Positions 28,480 to 38,184 of a stretch of 64,000 nucleotides of DNA are shown in pieces. The stretch lies in the NCBI RefSeq assembly GCF_014199305.1, contig NZ_JACIJK010000002.1:248001-312000 (forward strand), in the 5' to 3' direction. A model generated the notes under the pieces. The model was not told where the DNA came from and did not search any database. It saw only the letters and a list, made by a program, of their open reading frames with translations. The DNA is from Sphingomonas aerophila (lineage in GTDB: Bacteria; Pseudomonadota; Alphaproteobacteria; Sphingomonadales; Sphingomonadaceae). The position numbers and the translations under genes were made by a program. The first letter of the stretch is position 1. Every line of letters begins with the position of its first letter.

Positions 28480-29619
28480 TCAGGAGTGGGGTGCCGAGGC
28501 TGTAGTGGTCGTGATACGGGCTGTCGGGCCCATTTTGAACAACACGCGGTCGGTGCAATCGACATAGCCGGTGCGCCCGGCCGGCTTGCGCGCATTGCCG
28601 ATGACCTGCTTGGCCCATTCCCCGAACGCGGCTGCCGGCTCTGCCGCCAGGACGCGAATGTTGCCGATCTCACCCCAGGGCGCGACGTCAAAGGCGAGCA
28701 CGGCCCAGCCCTCGATGCTGCGCGTCCTGTATTCCTCGGGGAAGGTCAGCGTTGGCGGCTGAACAAAGGGCAGGTCCGGGCAGGTTGACCCCGCCGGCCG
28801 CAAGCTCTCCTGGCTGGGTGGCGGTGGCGCGGGCAGCACCACTGCGTTGCGGTAATAAGGATAGCGGCAACCATGACGTGCGCCCGCTTCGAACCGGCTC
28901 GCGGCCACCGCCCGCACCGACGCCGCGTCGAGTGCCGCGTTGCCGGATCCCGCAACCACCGCCGGCCGTACCGGCTTCCCGCTCGCGTCGAGGTCGAACC
29001 CGATCATGCTCCAGTTGCGCCGGCCGGGCTCACCTGGAAGTTCCTTGAACGCCGGAAAAGCGCGCAGCCTCGGTTCCGGAGCCGGCTCAAAGCAATCACT
29101 GCCAAGCGGTCTGGTACGTTCCCACAGCTCGCGCGGCGGCTGCCCGTTCGGGAACATGGAGTATTCCGTCGCAAGGTCAGGCGACGCACTTGCGACAGGC
29201 TGCTGAATGGAGGCAAAGCGGATCGAGCAAGCGGCGTGTGCTTGCCCGGCTGCGAACCGGGCTGCGACCAGCGCCGGCAAGACGTCGCTGGCGTTGCTGA
29301 TATATCCATTGCCCTCGCGCTTGACACTGAGCGGCCGGCCGTCAGCTGCGATCCGGAACGATGCGGTCAGCGCCGACGAGGCGGAGCCATAGTCCAAGGA
29401 TGGCGCAACATCGGGCGCGCGGGCGAAGAGCGGTTTGGCGCCGTCGTCACAACTGACGTTTTCCACCGCCCAGCTGACCAAGTTCAGGCTCGGGGCTGTC
29501 GGCGCAAGCACGCTCGGGGGTGCCATGCCGATCGCAGGCGGAGCCAGTACGACGATTGACCCGGCCGCAGCAGACAGGAACAGCCCGGCTCCGGCCGTTG
29601 TCGCACGCTCACCCGCCAT
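28480..29619 (-). CDS. protein with three TonB C-terminal-like domains
   Basis: The 379-residue product has a hydrophobic N-terminal segment (residues 8-33) that could be a signal or anchor. Three copies of a TonB-type C-terminal pattern follow, each with a conserved hydrophobic strand and Gly/Asp turn: ALTASFRIAADGRPLSV near residue 86, WSMIGFDLDASGKPVRP near residue 210, and GWAVLAFDVAPWGEIGNIRV near residue 315. One cysteine pair per copy is likely. TonB normally carries one such domain. Function is not known; no ExbB/ExbD genes are nearby. Confidence 0.7.
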   Translation of the reverse strand: MAGERATTAGAGLFLSAAAGSIVVLAPPAIGMAPPSVLAPTAPSLNLVSWAVENVSCDDGAKPLFARAPDVAPSLDYGSASSALTASFRIAADGRPLSVKREGNGYISNASDVLPALVAARFAAGQAHAACSIRFASIQQPVASASPDLATEYSMFPNGQPPRELWERTRPLGSDCFEPAPEPRLRAFPAFKELPGEPGRRNWSMIGFDLDASGKPVRPAVVAGSGNAALDAASVRAVAASRFEAGARHGCRYPYYRNAVVLPAPPPPSQESLRPAGSTCPDLPFVQPPTLTFPEEYRTRSIEGWAVLAFDVAPWGEIGNIRVLAAEPAAAFGEWAKQVIGNARKPAGRTGYVDCTDRVLFKMGPTARITTTTASAPHS

Positions 29620-29702
29620 CCTGTCACCCTCCCCCTAACAGTTTGGCGTACGCTAGCGGCGCGGCCGTGACGAAACTAGCCGGTCAGCACGACTGCCGCA
29701 TG

Positions 29703-30491
29703 TCAGACGGCGGTCTTGCCATATTCCTGACGGGTCACGGGGTGGCTGGACGACAGCCCACCGTCCACCGCCAGCGCCTGGCCGTTGACATAGCTCGCTG
29801 CGTCGGAGGCGAGGAAAAGGGCGGCGCGCGCCAGCTCTTCGGCCTTGGCGCCGCGGCGAAGGGGGTTGAGGCGGCCGACACGGTCCAGCTTTCCCGCTTC
29901 GCGCGCGTAATCGAAGGTGGGCTGGGTCATCCCGGTCTCGGTCAGGCCAGGGCACAGGGCGTTGACCCGCACGTTGGATCCAGAAAGCTGCTGCGCCGCG
30001 ACCTGGGCAAGGTTGATGACGCCTGCCTTCGATGCCGAATAGGCCGGCGATCCGGCGCCCGACCGCATCCCGGCGACGCTGGCGGTCAACACGATGGCGC
30101 CGCCGCCACGGTCCGCGATCCTCGGCGCGCCGTGCTTGATGGCGAGGAACGGCCCGATCAGGTTCACCCTCAGCACATCGGCAAACAGCTCCACCGACGT
30201 GTCGAACAGGTTCGCGAGCCCGCCCGAGATGCCGGCGTTGGCGAACATGACGTCAAGACCGCCAAACCGGTCACAAGCCAGCGCCACTGCCCGGACCACA
30301 TCCGCCTCGTCCGCCGCGTCCATCCGGATCGGCACGGCTGCAGCGCCGATCATTGCTGCCGTTTCCTCGGCGCCCTCCGTCCGATCCGCCACCACGACAC
30401 GGCCACCCTCCGCCGCGAAGGCGACCGCCGCGGCACGACCGATGCCGGAACCGGCGCCCGTGACGATGATCGATTTGCCCGCGAACCGCAT
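29703..30491 (-). CDS. short-chain dehydrogenase/reductase
   Basis: The 262-residue product is a classical SDR. The cofactor loop is [16 protein letters not shown]; the middle has NAGISG (NAG motif); and the active site is ASVAG for Ser, then YSASKAG (YxxxK). Cofactor is probably NAD(H) given the Asp after the second beta strand (VVVADRTEG). I chose the ATG at 30491 with GGAGGTGG upstream rather than the earlier GTG. It is the last gene of the five-gene minus-strand set 34731-29703. Confidence 0.9.
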   Translation of the reverse strand: MRFAGKSIIVTGAGSGIGRAAAVAFAAEGGRVVVADRTEGAEETAAMIGAAAVPIRMDAADEADVVRAVALACDRFGGLDVMFANAGISGGLANLFDTSVELFADVLRVNLIGPFLAIKHGAPRIADRGGGAIVLTASVAGMRSGAGSPAYSASKAGVINLAQVAAQQLSGSNVRVNALCPGLTETGMTQPTFDYAREAGKLDRVGRLNPLRRGAKAEELARAALFLASDAASYVNGQALAVDGGLSSSHPVTRQEYGKTAV

Positions 30492-30502
30492 CGCCACCTC
30501 CG

Positions 30503-31267
30503 TCAGATCGTTGCCCCGCCGTCGATGACCATGACCTGCCCGGTCATGAAGCGGCTTGCGGGGCCGGCCAGGAACACCACCGCGCCAGCAATCTCGTCAG
30601 CCTCCCCGATCCGGCGCAGCGGCACGCTCTCGTTCGCCGCCCTGATCCGTTCCGGGTCTTCCCACAGCGCGCGGGCGAAGTCGGTCCGGATCAGGCCGGG
30701 CGCGATCGAGTTCACCCGGACATTGTCGGGGCCGAACTCGACAGCGTAGTTTCGCGCGAGTTGCAGGTCGGCTGCCTTGGACACGTTATACGCGCCGATC
30801 ACCGACGATCCGCGCAACCCGCCGATCGACGATATGATTACGATCGATCCTTCCCCGCGCGTCCGCATCTCGGGCGCGACGAGCTGTATAAGCCAGTGGG
30901 TGGACAGAACATTGTTGTCCATGATCTTGCGGAACTGCTCATCCGCGATCCCGGCAAGCGGGCCATAATAGGGGTTGGATGCCGCGTTGGAGACGAGCAC
31001 ATCGACCTGCCCCCACCTTGCCCGGGTTTGCGCAACCAGTCGCTCCAGCGCTGGCTTATCGGAGATGCTGGCCGCGATCGCGATGGCCCGCTCTTCTCCA
31101 TGCCGATCGTTGATCGCCGCCGCGACCGCGTCACAGGCGTCCTGCTTGCGGCTGGAGATAACGACCCGGGCGCCGTGATCTGCCAGAGCCTCCGCCGAAG
31201 CGCGGCCGATCCCGCGCGTCGATCCGGTCACGATCGCGACTTTGCCGGTCAGGTCGAACAGCGACAT
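30503..31267 (-). CDS. short-chain dehydrogenase/reductase
   Basis: The 254-residue enzyme is a second classical [19 protein letters not shown] is the cofactor loop, [13 protein letters not shown] carries the NA(S) motif, and IISSIGG followed by YNVSKAA supplies Ser, Tyr and Lys. [10 protein letters not shown] after the second strand suggests NADP(H) preference (Arg-Lys). It lies 12 bases upstream of the other SDR and 4 bases downstream of the APH-like kinase gene stop, so the group is probably one operon. Confidence 0.9.
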   Translation of the reverse strand: MSLFDLTGKVAIVTGSTRGIGRASAEALADHGARVVISSRKQDACDAVAAAINDRHGEERAIAIAASISDKPALERLVAQTRARWGQVDVLVSNAASNPYYGPLAGIADEQFRKIMDNNVLSTHWLIQLVAPEMRTRGEGSIVIISSIGGLRGSSVIGAYNVSKAADLQLARNYAVEFGPDNVRVNSIAPGLIRTDFARALWEDPERIRAANESVPLRRIGEADEIAGAVVFLAGPASRFMTGQVMVIDGGATI

Positions 31268-31270
31268 CGC

Positions 31271-32308
31271 TCAGGCCCCTGCCCGCTGCGCGAACGTCCA
31301 GGCGCTCTCCGCCAGCATCGGGACGCGCGCGGCATGGGCCTGTGCTTGGGCATTGGACGCGTTGCCGTCGAGCACGCGTTTCTTGATGCCCTGCACGATG
31401 CTCATCAGCCGGAACTGGCCAAAGGCGAAATACCAGTCGAGCTTGGGCACCCGGTCCCGCCCAGTCGCCGCGCAATAGCGCTCCGCCATCTCGTCCAGCG
31501 TCGGGATGCCCGTCTCCGGGCCCGTGATGCCGCCCACTGTCGCCGCCCCGCTCGCCGGGATCGCCCAGTTGATCAGCAGGTACGACAGGTCGGCCATTGG
31601 GTCGCCCAGCGTGGACAGCTCCCAATCCAGCACCGCCGAGACGCGGTCGGTTTCGGGATCGAATATCAGATTGTCGATGCGATAGTCGCCATGGACGATG
31701 GCGGTTCGGGTCTGTTCGGGGAGCGTGCGGGGCAGCCACTCGATCAAGCGTTCGACGACGGGCAGGTCATCGGTCTGTGACAGGCGATACTGCTTGGTCC
31801 AACGCGCCACCTGCCGCCCGAAATAACTGCCGGGTTTCCCAAAAGCTTCTAGCCCGGCCGCGGCGTAATCGACCGAATGAAGCTCGGCCAATCGGTCCAC
31901 GATCTGATGGTACACGGCCCTGCGCCGCTCCGGCGTGAAGCCGGCCAGCGAGCCATCCCAGTAGGTCGCCCCTTCGACCAACTCCATCACGTAGAACGGC
32001 GCGCCAATTACGCCGCTGTCCTCGCACAGCCCGAAAGGTCGCGCGACGGGAAAGCCAGTCGGGTGCAGCCCCCGGATCAGCCCATATTCACGCTCGATCG
32101 CATGGGCAGACGGCAGCAACACCCCGAACGGCTTTCGGCGGAGCACATAAGCGCCGCTCGCCGCGTCGATGCGATAGGTCGGGTTCGATTGCCCGCCTGG
32201 GAACTTGCCATAGCTGAGCGGGCCGGCGAACCCGTCGACGTTCTGGGCCAGCCATGCCGTCAGCCGCTCGCTGTCGAGGTCACCGACCGGCTCCAGTGCT
32301 TGTTCCAT
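31271..32308 (-). CDS. APH-family phosphotransferase (acyl-CoA kinase type, LvaA/ACAD10-11-like)
   Basis: The 345-residue protein has an aminoglycoside phosphotransferase/choline kinase fold. The catalytic motifs are intact: HGDYRIDNLIFDPETD (catalytic Asp and metal Asn) near residue 195, and AVLDWELSTLGDPMADLSYL with the metal Asp. In bacterial and mammalian gene pairings with acyl-CoA dehydrogenases, such kinases phosphorylate 4-hydroxyacyl-CoA so that phosphate can be removed. A dehydrogenase of the matching type is one gene away, so this role is likely here. I chose the ATG at 32308; a TTG nine bases earlier is possible. Confidence 0.88.
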   Translation of the reverse strand: MEQALEPVGDLDSERLTAWLAQNVDGFAGPLSYGKFPGGQSNPTYRIDAASGAYVLRRKPFGVLLPSAHAIEREYGLIRGLHPTGFPVARPFGLCEDSGVIGAPFYVMELVEGATYWDGSLAGFTPERRRAVYHQIVDRLAELHSVDYAAAGLEAFGKPGSYFGRQVARWTKQYRLSQTDDLPVVERLIEWLPRTLPEQTRTAIVHGDYRIDNLIFDPETDRVSAVLDWELSTLGDPMADLSYLLINWAIPASGAATVGGITGPETGIPTLDEMAERYCAATGRDRVPKLDWYFAFGQFRLMSIVQGIKKRVLDGNASNAQAQAHAARVPMLAESAWTFAQRAGA

Positions 32309-32309
32309 C

Positions 32310-33392
32310 TCAACCAAGGGTGATCACCGTCCGAGTGGCGTCGCCGTGGCGAAGCGTGTCGAAGGCATCGTTGATTTGCTCCAGCGGCAGGCGTTCGGCG
32401 ATGATGGTATCCAGGTCCAGATCACCGCGCAGATAGAAGTCGACCAGCCGGGGCAGGTCGACGGGAAAGTGATTGCGTCCCATCAGCGCGCCTTGCAGCT
32501 TTTTGTCGGCAAGCAGGTCCAGCGCCGACAGGCCGACCTGTTCGGACAAGGGCATCATGCCCAGGATCGTCGCGGTTCCACCCCGACGTAACACCTTCAC
32601 GGCCGTCGCGGCGGACTGCGGTCGCCCCACCGCCTCGATCGCATGGTGGACGCCGCCGCGGCTGATCTCGACCACCTGCTCGATTGCCGTGTCCGACAAC
32701 GCGTCGACTACATGGGTCGCCCCGAGCTTGGTCGCGATGGCGCGCTTGTCGGCCACCGGGTCAACCGCGATCACCTTTCCCGCGCCTGCGATCCTTGCCG
32801 CGTTGACCGCCGCCAGGCCGACGCCTCCGCAGCCGACCACGCACACCGTTTCGCCGGGCACAACCGCCGCCGCGTTGAACACCGCGCCCGCACCCGTCGT
32901 CACCGCGCAGCCCAGGATCGCGGCACGGTCGAGCGGCATGTCGCGATCGATCGCGACGCATGCATGCTCATGAACAAGCATCTGCTCGGCATAGGCAGAC
33001 AGGTTGAGCATCTGCGCCACGGGTCGCTCGCCCAGCCGCAGCCGGGGCGGCGCCCCGCGGGGCCGTTTGACGCTGGGATCGATGCACAGCGACATGCACC
33101 CGGTAACGCAGAATTCGCACTGGCCGCAAAAGGCGGACAGGCAGGTCACGACATGGTCACCAACCTTCACCGTCCGCACCTCGCTGCCGACCGCTTCGAC
33201 CACGCCAGCTGCCTCGTGGCCGGGAATGGTGGGCATCGCGTGCGGGTAGGCGCCGTCGACGAAGTGCAGGTCCGACCGGCACACGCCGACCGCGGCGGTG
33301 CGGATCAGCACCTCGTGCGCTGCCGGCGCATCGATCGTGACATCCTCAATGCTGAGCGGGGTCTTGGCCTCAAACAGAACGGCGGCTTTCAA
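32310..33392 (-). CDS. zinc-dependent alcohol dehydrogenase
   Basis: The 360-residue enzyme is a medium-chain dehydrogenase. CRSDLHFVDG and GHEAAGVVEAVGSEV mark the catalytic zinc site; the structural zinc Cys are in CGQCEFCVTGC; and the cofactor motif is GCGGVGLAAVNAARIAGAGK. The aspartate that follows (VIAVD) favours NAD. Start appears to be TTG at 33392 with GGAG eight bases before it. It lies between the acyl-CoA dehydrogenase and the APH-like kinase and may oxidise the alcohol of the same pathway. Confidence 0.9.
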   Translation of the reverse strand: MKAAVLFEAKTPLSIEDVTIDAPAAHEVLIRTAAVGVCRSDLHFVDGAYPHAMPTIPGHEAAGVVEAVGSEVRTVKVGDHVVTCLSAFCGQCEFCVTGCMSLCIDPSVKRPRGAPPRLRLGERPVAQMLNLSAYAEQMLVHEHACVAIDRDMPLDRAAILGCAVTTGAGAVFNAAAVVPGETVCVVGCGGVGLAAVNAARIAGAGKVIAVDPVADKRAIATKLGATHVVDALSDTAIEQVVEISRGGVHHAIEAVGRPQSAATAVKVLRRGGTATILGMMPLSEQVGLSALDLLADKKLQGALMGRNHFPVDLPRLVDFYLRGDLDLDTIIAERLPLEQINDAFDTLRHGDATRTVITLG

Positions 33393-33450
33393 GCGATCAC
33401 TCCATCATCATCGTCTGGTCCTGCTCCGAAAGACGGGTAGACCGGGTCGC

Positions 33451-34731
33451 CTATTCCGCCGCCCGCGCGGTCGCCCGGTCGTTGCCGGCCCGATGCTCGC
33501 CATGTTTGCCGAACTCGTGTCGCGCGATCGCTCGATTGTGGACCTCGTCCGGCCCGTCGGCGAAGCGCAAGGTTCGCATCGCCGCCCATTGATGCGCGAG
33601 CGGGAAATCGTCGGACACGCCGCCGCCGCCATGCGCCTGAATGGCGTCGTCCAGGATCTGCAACGCCATGGTGGGCGCCTGCACCTTGATCATCGCGATC
33701 TCTAGCTGCGCCGCCTTGTTGCCGGCCTTGTCCATCATGTCGGCGGCCTTCAGGCACAGCAGGCGCGTCATTTCTATGTCGATGCGCGCGCGTGCAAGGC
33801 GCTGCTCCCAGATCGAATGGCTCGCGATCGGCTTGCCGAAAGCGACACGGGACAGCAGCCGCTGCGCCATCGCCTCGATCGCGGTTTCCGCCACGCCGAT
33901 GGTGCGCATGCAATGGTGGATGCGGCCCGGACCCAACCGGCCCTGCGCGATCTCAAAGCCACGCCCCTCGCCCAGCAACAGATTGGCCGCCGGAACGCGC
34001 ACGTTCTCCAGCACAACCTCGCCATGCCCGTGCGGCGCATGGTCATAGCCATAAACCGACAACATCCGCTCGATCGTCACCCCGGGCGCATCCATCGGCA
34101 CCAGGATCATCGATTGCTGCGTATGCGGAGAGCCCTCGAAGCTCGTCTTGCCCATGACAATGGCGACCTTGCATCGGGGATCACCGACGCCGCTCGACCA
34201 CCATTTGCGGCCGTTGATCACATATTCGTCGCCACCGCGTTCGATCCGGGTCTCGATGTTGGTCGCATCGGAGCTTGCCACGGCCGGCTCGGTCATCAGG
34301 AAGGCAGACCGAATCTCGCCGTTCATCAGGGGCCGAAGCCAGCGCTCCTTCTGCTCGGCGGTGCCGTAGCGGTGGAACACCTCCATGTTGCCGGTATCCG
34401 GCGCCGAGCAGTTGAAGCATTCGGACGCCCAGCCGATCCGCCCCATCTCTTCGGCGCAAAGCGCATACTCAAGGTTCGAGAGCTGCGCTCCTTCGAACCG
34501 GAAGCTGTTGTCCACCGGCGGCGCACCTGAGTGCGGCGGCATGAACAAATTCCACAGCCCGGCCGCTTTCGCCCTGGCCTTCACCTCCTCGATGACGGGC
34601 AAAACCTTCCAGCGCTCTCCTTCTCGCTCCTGCTGGTGGTACTCCGCATCACGCGGCGCGATTTCCGCCTCGATGAAGGCGCGGACCCGGTCGCGGAAAT
34701 GGGTCTCCCGCTCGTTCAGCGTGAAATCCAT
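33451..34731 (-). CDS. acyl-CoA dehydrogenase, ACAD10/11-like
   Basis: The 426-residue flavoprotein has [20 protein letters not shown] near residue 110, [16 protein letters not shown], and [20 protein letters not shown]. The C-terminal motif [17 protein letters not shown] is that of the ACAD10/11 group and bacterial relatives rather than the YEGT of MCAD types. The APH-like kinase lies one gene downstream, matching the human ACAD10/11 fusion of kinase and dehydrogenase. I chose the ATG at 34731 as the family start ([15 protein letters not shown]). First gene of its operon, divergent from a TetR gene. Confidence 0.92.
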   Translation of the reverse strand: MDFTLNERETHFRDRVRAFIEAEIAPRDAEYHQQEREGERWKVLPVIEEVKARAKAAGLWNLFMPPHSGAPPVDNSFRFEGAQLSNLEYALCAEEMGRIGWASECFNCSAPDTGNMEVFHRYGTAEQKERWLRPLMNGEIRSAFLMTEPAVASSDATNIETRIERGGDEYVINGRKWWSSGVGDPRCKVAIVMGKTSFEGSPHTQQSMILVPMDAPGVTIERMLSVYGYDHAPHGHGEVVLENVRVPAANLLLGEGRGFEIAQGRLGPGRIHHCMRTIGVAETAIEAMAQRLLSRVAFGKPIASHSIWEQRLARARIDIEMTRLLCLKAADMMDKAGNKAAQLEIAMIKVQAPTMALQILDDAIQAHGGGGVSDDFPLAHQWAAMRTLRFADGPDEVHNRAIARHEFGKHGEHRAGNDRATARAAE

Positions 34732-34774
34732 CGCCCTCACCCTCCGTCGGTTGTGTGGTCGGGGGTTTAGGCCA

Positions 34775-34834
34775 TACCGCGTTTTCGGTAAAGCCGTTCC
34801 AGCGCCGCGCAACAAAGCGGCTTTCCGTTCGAAC
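34775..34834. promoter_or_regulatory. palindromes in the divergent acyl-CoA dehydrogenase / TetR intergenic region
   Basis: The 125-bp gap between divergent starts (34732-34856) holds three small inverted repeats: TACCG-N6-CGGTA at 34775-34790; AAAGCCG at 34790-34796 with CGGCTTT at 34818-34824; and the 8-bp palindrome GTTCGAAC at 34827-34834. TetR dimers bind such sites, so one or more may be operators for the fused regulator. This is by eye only. Confidence 0.4.
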
Positions 34835-34856
34835 AAAGCTTGGTAGGGTCCCGCGC

Positions 34857-36086
34857 ATGGCAACACAGCAGGATGACGGGGGCACCAAGCGGTTCCGGGC
34901 AAAGCGCGACGCGATCCTCGCCGCGGCGGCCGAAGCCATCAACGAACAAAGCGCAAAGGGCATGACCTTTGCCGACGTCGCGCGGCGTGTCGGGCTGAAC
35001 ACCACCAGCGTCACCTATTATTTCAAGCGCAAGGAAGACCTGGCGGCTGCCGCGTTCGAGCATACGCTCGACTCCCTCCTGGTGATGCTCGACGCCGCGC
35101 TGGAGCAGCCAACCCCGCGTGAACGGGTGGCACGATTTCTTGCGCTCAACATGGCACGCCTGTCCCGGATCAACCGGGGCGAGGAGACCGCGTTCGCGGT
35201 TCTGTCCGACCTTCGCGCCACTGAAGAGCCAATCCGCGCGAGGTTGATGGCGGATTGGCGAGAGGTGTTCCGGCGTACCCGCAGTCTCTGGGGCTCCCCG
35301 GCCAGCCGCGCCGCGACCGACCTGAACGGTGCACGCGCGCATGTTCTGCTGGAGAACATTTTCTGGTTGCCGGCATGGCTGACCCGCTACGAACCCGATC
35401 AATACCCGCGCGTCGAGGCGCGCCTGATGGATGTGTTCGCTGGTGGCGTCGCTGCACCAGATGACCGCTGGGCGCCATCCACCATTGACCTGCAGCATGA
35501 GGAGGCAGAGCCCGGCCGGGCCGCATTCCTTCTTGCCGCCACGCGCCTGATCAATGAACGCGGTTACCGCGGCGCCTCCGTCCAGCGCATCGCGTCCGAA
35601 CTGAACGTCACCAAGGGCAGCTTCTACCACCATCTCGACGCAAAGGATGAGCTGGTAATCGCCTGCTACCAGCGCAGCTTTGACACAATCGTCGATGCAC
35701 AGCGCCTGGCCGATCGGGAGGGCGGCACTTACTGGCAGCGTCTGTCGAGCATTGTTGCAACACTGCTCGATATCCAGTTCGCGGAACGCGCTCCCCTGCT
35801 GCGCACCACGGCGCTGTCCGGACTGCCCGAAGCTGTGCGCGCGGCGATGATCGATCGGTCGAACGGCATCGCCCGCCGCTATGCCGGAACGATCATGGAC
35901 GGCGTGGCAGAGGGTTCCTGCCGCGCGGTGGACGCGCTGATCGCGGCGCAAGCGCTGATGGCGATGCAGAATGCGGCGTTCGACATGCGGAAATGGGCCG
36001 CCACCATGCCGCGCTCGCGTGCGATCGCCATGTACGCGTCGACGATTCTGTTCGGGCTGTTCGATGATCGCGTGCTGACCGACTGA
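34857..36086 (+). CDS. TetR regulator with two tandem repressor units in one chain
   Basis: The 409-residue product holds two TetR-like units, against the usual 190-220 residues for one. The first DNA-binding helix-turn-helix is [19 protein letters not shown] near residue 40. The second, near residue 250, is [17 protein letters not shown], preceded by [14 protein letters not shown]. Each is followed by a helical ligand-binding part. It lies divergent from the 34731-29703 acyl-CoA operon and probably controls it. The start ATG at 34857 (MATQQDDGG) is the first with a good N-terminus. Confidence 0.88.
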   Translation: MATQQDDGGTKRFRAKRDAILAAAAEAINEQSAKGMTFADVARRVGLNTTSVTYYFKRKEDLAAAAFEHTLDSLLVMLDAALEQPTPRERVARFLALNMARLSRINRGEETAFAVLSDLRATEEPIRARLMADWREVFRRTRSLWGSPASRAATDLNGARAHVLLENIFWLPAWLTRYEPDQYPRVEARLMDVFAGGVAAPDDRWAPSTIDLQHEEAEPGRAAFLLAATRLINERGYRGASVQRIASELNVTKGSFYHHLDAKDELVIACYQRSFDTIVDAQRLADREGGTYWQRLSSIVATLLDIQFAERAPLLRTTALSGLPEAVRAAMIDRSNGIARRYAGTIMDGVAEGSCRAVDALIAAQALMAMQNAAFDMRKWAATMPRSRAIAMYASTILFGLFDDRVLTD

Positions 36087-36262
36087 TCCGGTAAGTTGCT
36101 CGGTTGATTGACCGGCAAGGAGAGCTGGCATCGCCAGGATTGTACGGGCGTGCTGACTGGACGCTGGCCGCTCCAGGCCCGCCCACGCCAGCGGAAACCC
36201 GTCGCGTGCCGGCACCGGATCGCGTAGGTGGCGTGCATGTCACATCGTGCCGGGGCCCGCCC

Positions 36263-37480
36263 ATGAACCGCGCCGTTGCGCTCGCCGTCACCGGCGTGGC
36301 GATCGACATTGTCGGGTTCGGAATCGTCATGCCCGTGCTGCCGACGCTGGTGACTCATCTCGGGCATATGGACCTGCCTTCTGCCAGCCGTATTGCAGGC
36401 TGGCTGATGGCGACCTTCGCAATTGCGCAGTTTTTCGCAGGCCCGGTGCTCGGCAACCTGTCCGACCGCTTCGGGCGGCGCGTGGTGCTGGTGGGCGCGA
36501 TGACCGCATTCGCCATCGACTGCGCGCTGATGGCGCTCGCCCCCAACCTCCTGTGGCTGTTCGTCGGCCGCTTCATCGCCGGGCTGGCCGGGGCCACGAT
36601 CGCCCCGGCGAGCGCAGTGATCGCGGATACCACCCCACCAGAGAAGCGTGCCGGCAGCTTTGGCCTGTTGGGCGCAGCGTTCGGCGTGGGCTTCATCATC
36701 GGCCCTGCGCTGGGCGGGCTGGTGTCCGACCTTGGCCCAAGAGCACCGTTCGTGGTCGCTGCGATCCTGGCGGGCATCAACGCGTTGCTGATGCTGTTCT
36801 TCCTCCCCGAAACCCTGAAGGAAGAAAACCGCCGCCCGTTCCGGCTTCGCGACGCGCATGTGGTGGGGGCGTTCCGCCCCTTGTTCCAGGCAGGAAACGC
36901 GGGGCCGCTGCTCGTCGGGTGGTTTCTTTGGCAGCTGGGCAGCGTCGTGTACCCGGCGACATGGGCGTTCTGGGCGGCGATCCGCTTCGGCTGGGACGCC
37001 ACCGCGATCGGCCTCAGCCTTGCCTGGGTCGGTTTACTGTCGGCGCTGGTCCAGGTGTTCGTCACCAAGCGGCTCGTGGCACGGCTGGGTGAGCGGCGTA
37101 CCGCGCTGGTTGGCCTGTTCAGCGGGGCAGCAACGCTGGTCGCCAACGCTTTCGCCACCCAAGGCTGGCAAGTCTACGCGTTCTTCTTGATCGGCGCGCT
37201 GGGACAGGTGACCTGGCCCGCGCTCAACGGGCTGCTTTCCCGCATGGTCGACGCGACACGCCAGGGTTCCTTGCAGGGTGGTATCGGCTCCATGAACTCC
37301 GTGGCCGCCATCATCGGCCCGTTGATCGCCGCGCAAACGCTGGGCTGGGGCGCCCGCCATGGGCTGGACGGCGCGGCGTTCCTGGTGGCCGCCGCCTTGA
37401 TCGCCTCCACCGGCCTGATCATTGCGCTGCTGGTGCCCGCATCCCAGTTAGCAGCTCGTTCACCCGGAGTTGCTGCATGA
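36263..37480 (+). CDS. MFS transporter (TetA-like, 12 TM)
   Basis: The 405-residue product has twelve hydrophobic segments and the major-facilitator loop GNLSDRFGRRVVLV between segments 2 and 3, as in the tetracycline-efflux group. Internal motifs FGVGFIIGPALGG and GALGQVTWPALNG support the family; IVGFGIVMPVLPT near the start is the motif D region. Substrate unknown. The ATG at 36263 is preceded by no clear Shine-Dalgarno. The stop overlaps the GST start as ATGA. Confidence 0.88.
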   Translation: MNRAVALAVTGVAIDIVGFGIVMPVLPTLVTHLGHMDLPSASRIAGWLMATFAIAQFFAGPVLGNLSDRFGRRVVLVGAMTAFAIDCALMALAPNLLWLFVGRFIAGLAGATIAPASAVIADTTPPEKRAGSFGLLGAAFGVGFIIGPALGGLVSDLGPRAPFVVAAILAGINALLMLFFLPETLKEENRRPFRLRDAHVVGAFRPLFQAGNAGPLLVGWFLWQLGSVVYPATWAFWAAIRFGWDATAIGLSLAWVGLLSALVQVFVTKRLVARLGERRTALVGLFSGAATLVANAFATQGWQVYAFFLIGALGQVTWPALNGLLSRMVDATRQGSLQGGIGSMNSVAAIIGPLIAAQTLGWGARHGLDGAAFLVAAALIASTGLIIALLVPASQLAARSPGVAA

Positions 37481-38178
37481 TCGACTTGCATTACTGGCCC
37501 ACGCCCAACGGCCACAAGATCACACTGTTGCTTGAGGAGACGGGACTCCCCTACACCATCCACCCCGTGAACATCGGCACGGGTGAGCAATTCCGGCCCG
37601 ACTTCCTCGCCATCGCACCCAATAATCGGATGCCGGCGATCGTCGACCATGACCCGATCGGCGGGGGCGAACCGATCAGTATCTTCGAGTCGGGCGCGAT
37701 CCTGATCTATCTCGCCGAAAAGACCGGCCGCTTCCTGCCGGCGGATGCGCGCGGGCGGTTCGAGGTACTGCAATGGCTGATGTGGCAGATGGGCGGCCTT
37801 GGCCCCATGGCGGGTCAGAACCACCATTTCGCCCGCTACGCACCTGAAAAGATCCCTTACGCGGTCGATCGCTACGTCAAGGAAACGAACCGGCTCTACG
37901 GCGTGCTCGACCGCCGTCTGGCCGACCGGCAGTTCGTGGCAGGCGATCATTCGATCGCCGACATGGCCGCCTATCCCTGGATTGTACCATTTGAGGCGCA
38001 AGGGCAGCGGCTGGAGGATTTCCCCAACCTCCACCGCTGGTTCGACACGATCGCCGCCCGGCCCGCCACGCAGGCCGCCTATGCCAGGGGTGCGGAGATC
38101 CAGCCTGCACCCGCCCCGATGACGGACGAGCAGCGGCGCGTCCTGTTCGGTCAGGACGCGACCACCGGCACCCGCTGA
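37477..38178 (+). CDS. glutathione S-transferase (YfcG/YghU-like)
   Basis: The 233-residue protein has a thioredoxin-like N-terminal domain: YWPTPNGHKITLLLEE, with Thr-Pro-Asn that marks the nu-class (YfcG/YghU) group, and FESGAILIYLAEK, the Ser/Glu glutathione site. The helical C-terminal domain has GDHSIADMAAYPW (N-capping box). It overlaps the MFS gene as ATGA and may act with it in detoxification. Length is normal. Confidence 0.92.
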   Translation: MIDLHYWPTPNGHKITLLLEETGLPYTIHPVNIGTGEQFRPDFLAIAPNNRMPAIVDHDPIGGGEPISIFESGAILIYLAEKTGRFLPADARGRFEVLQWLMWQMGGLGPMAGQNHHFARYAPEKIPYAVDRYVKETNRLYGVLDRRLADRQFVAGDHSIADMAAYPWIVPFEAQGQRLEDFPNLHRWFDTIAARPATQAAYARGAEIQPAPAPMTDEQRRVLFGQDATTGTR

Positions 38179-38184
38179 GCAGGA

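Noticed and set aside
29520..30749. 409-codon plus-strand frame opposite the SDR genes
   Set aside because: Antisense to two SDRs with intact catalytic residues; no motif of its own.
34767..36215. 482-codon minus-strand frame opposite the double TetR gene
   Set aside because: The TetR frame has two helix-turn-helix motifs; the opposite frame has none.
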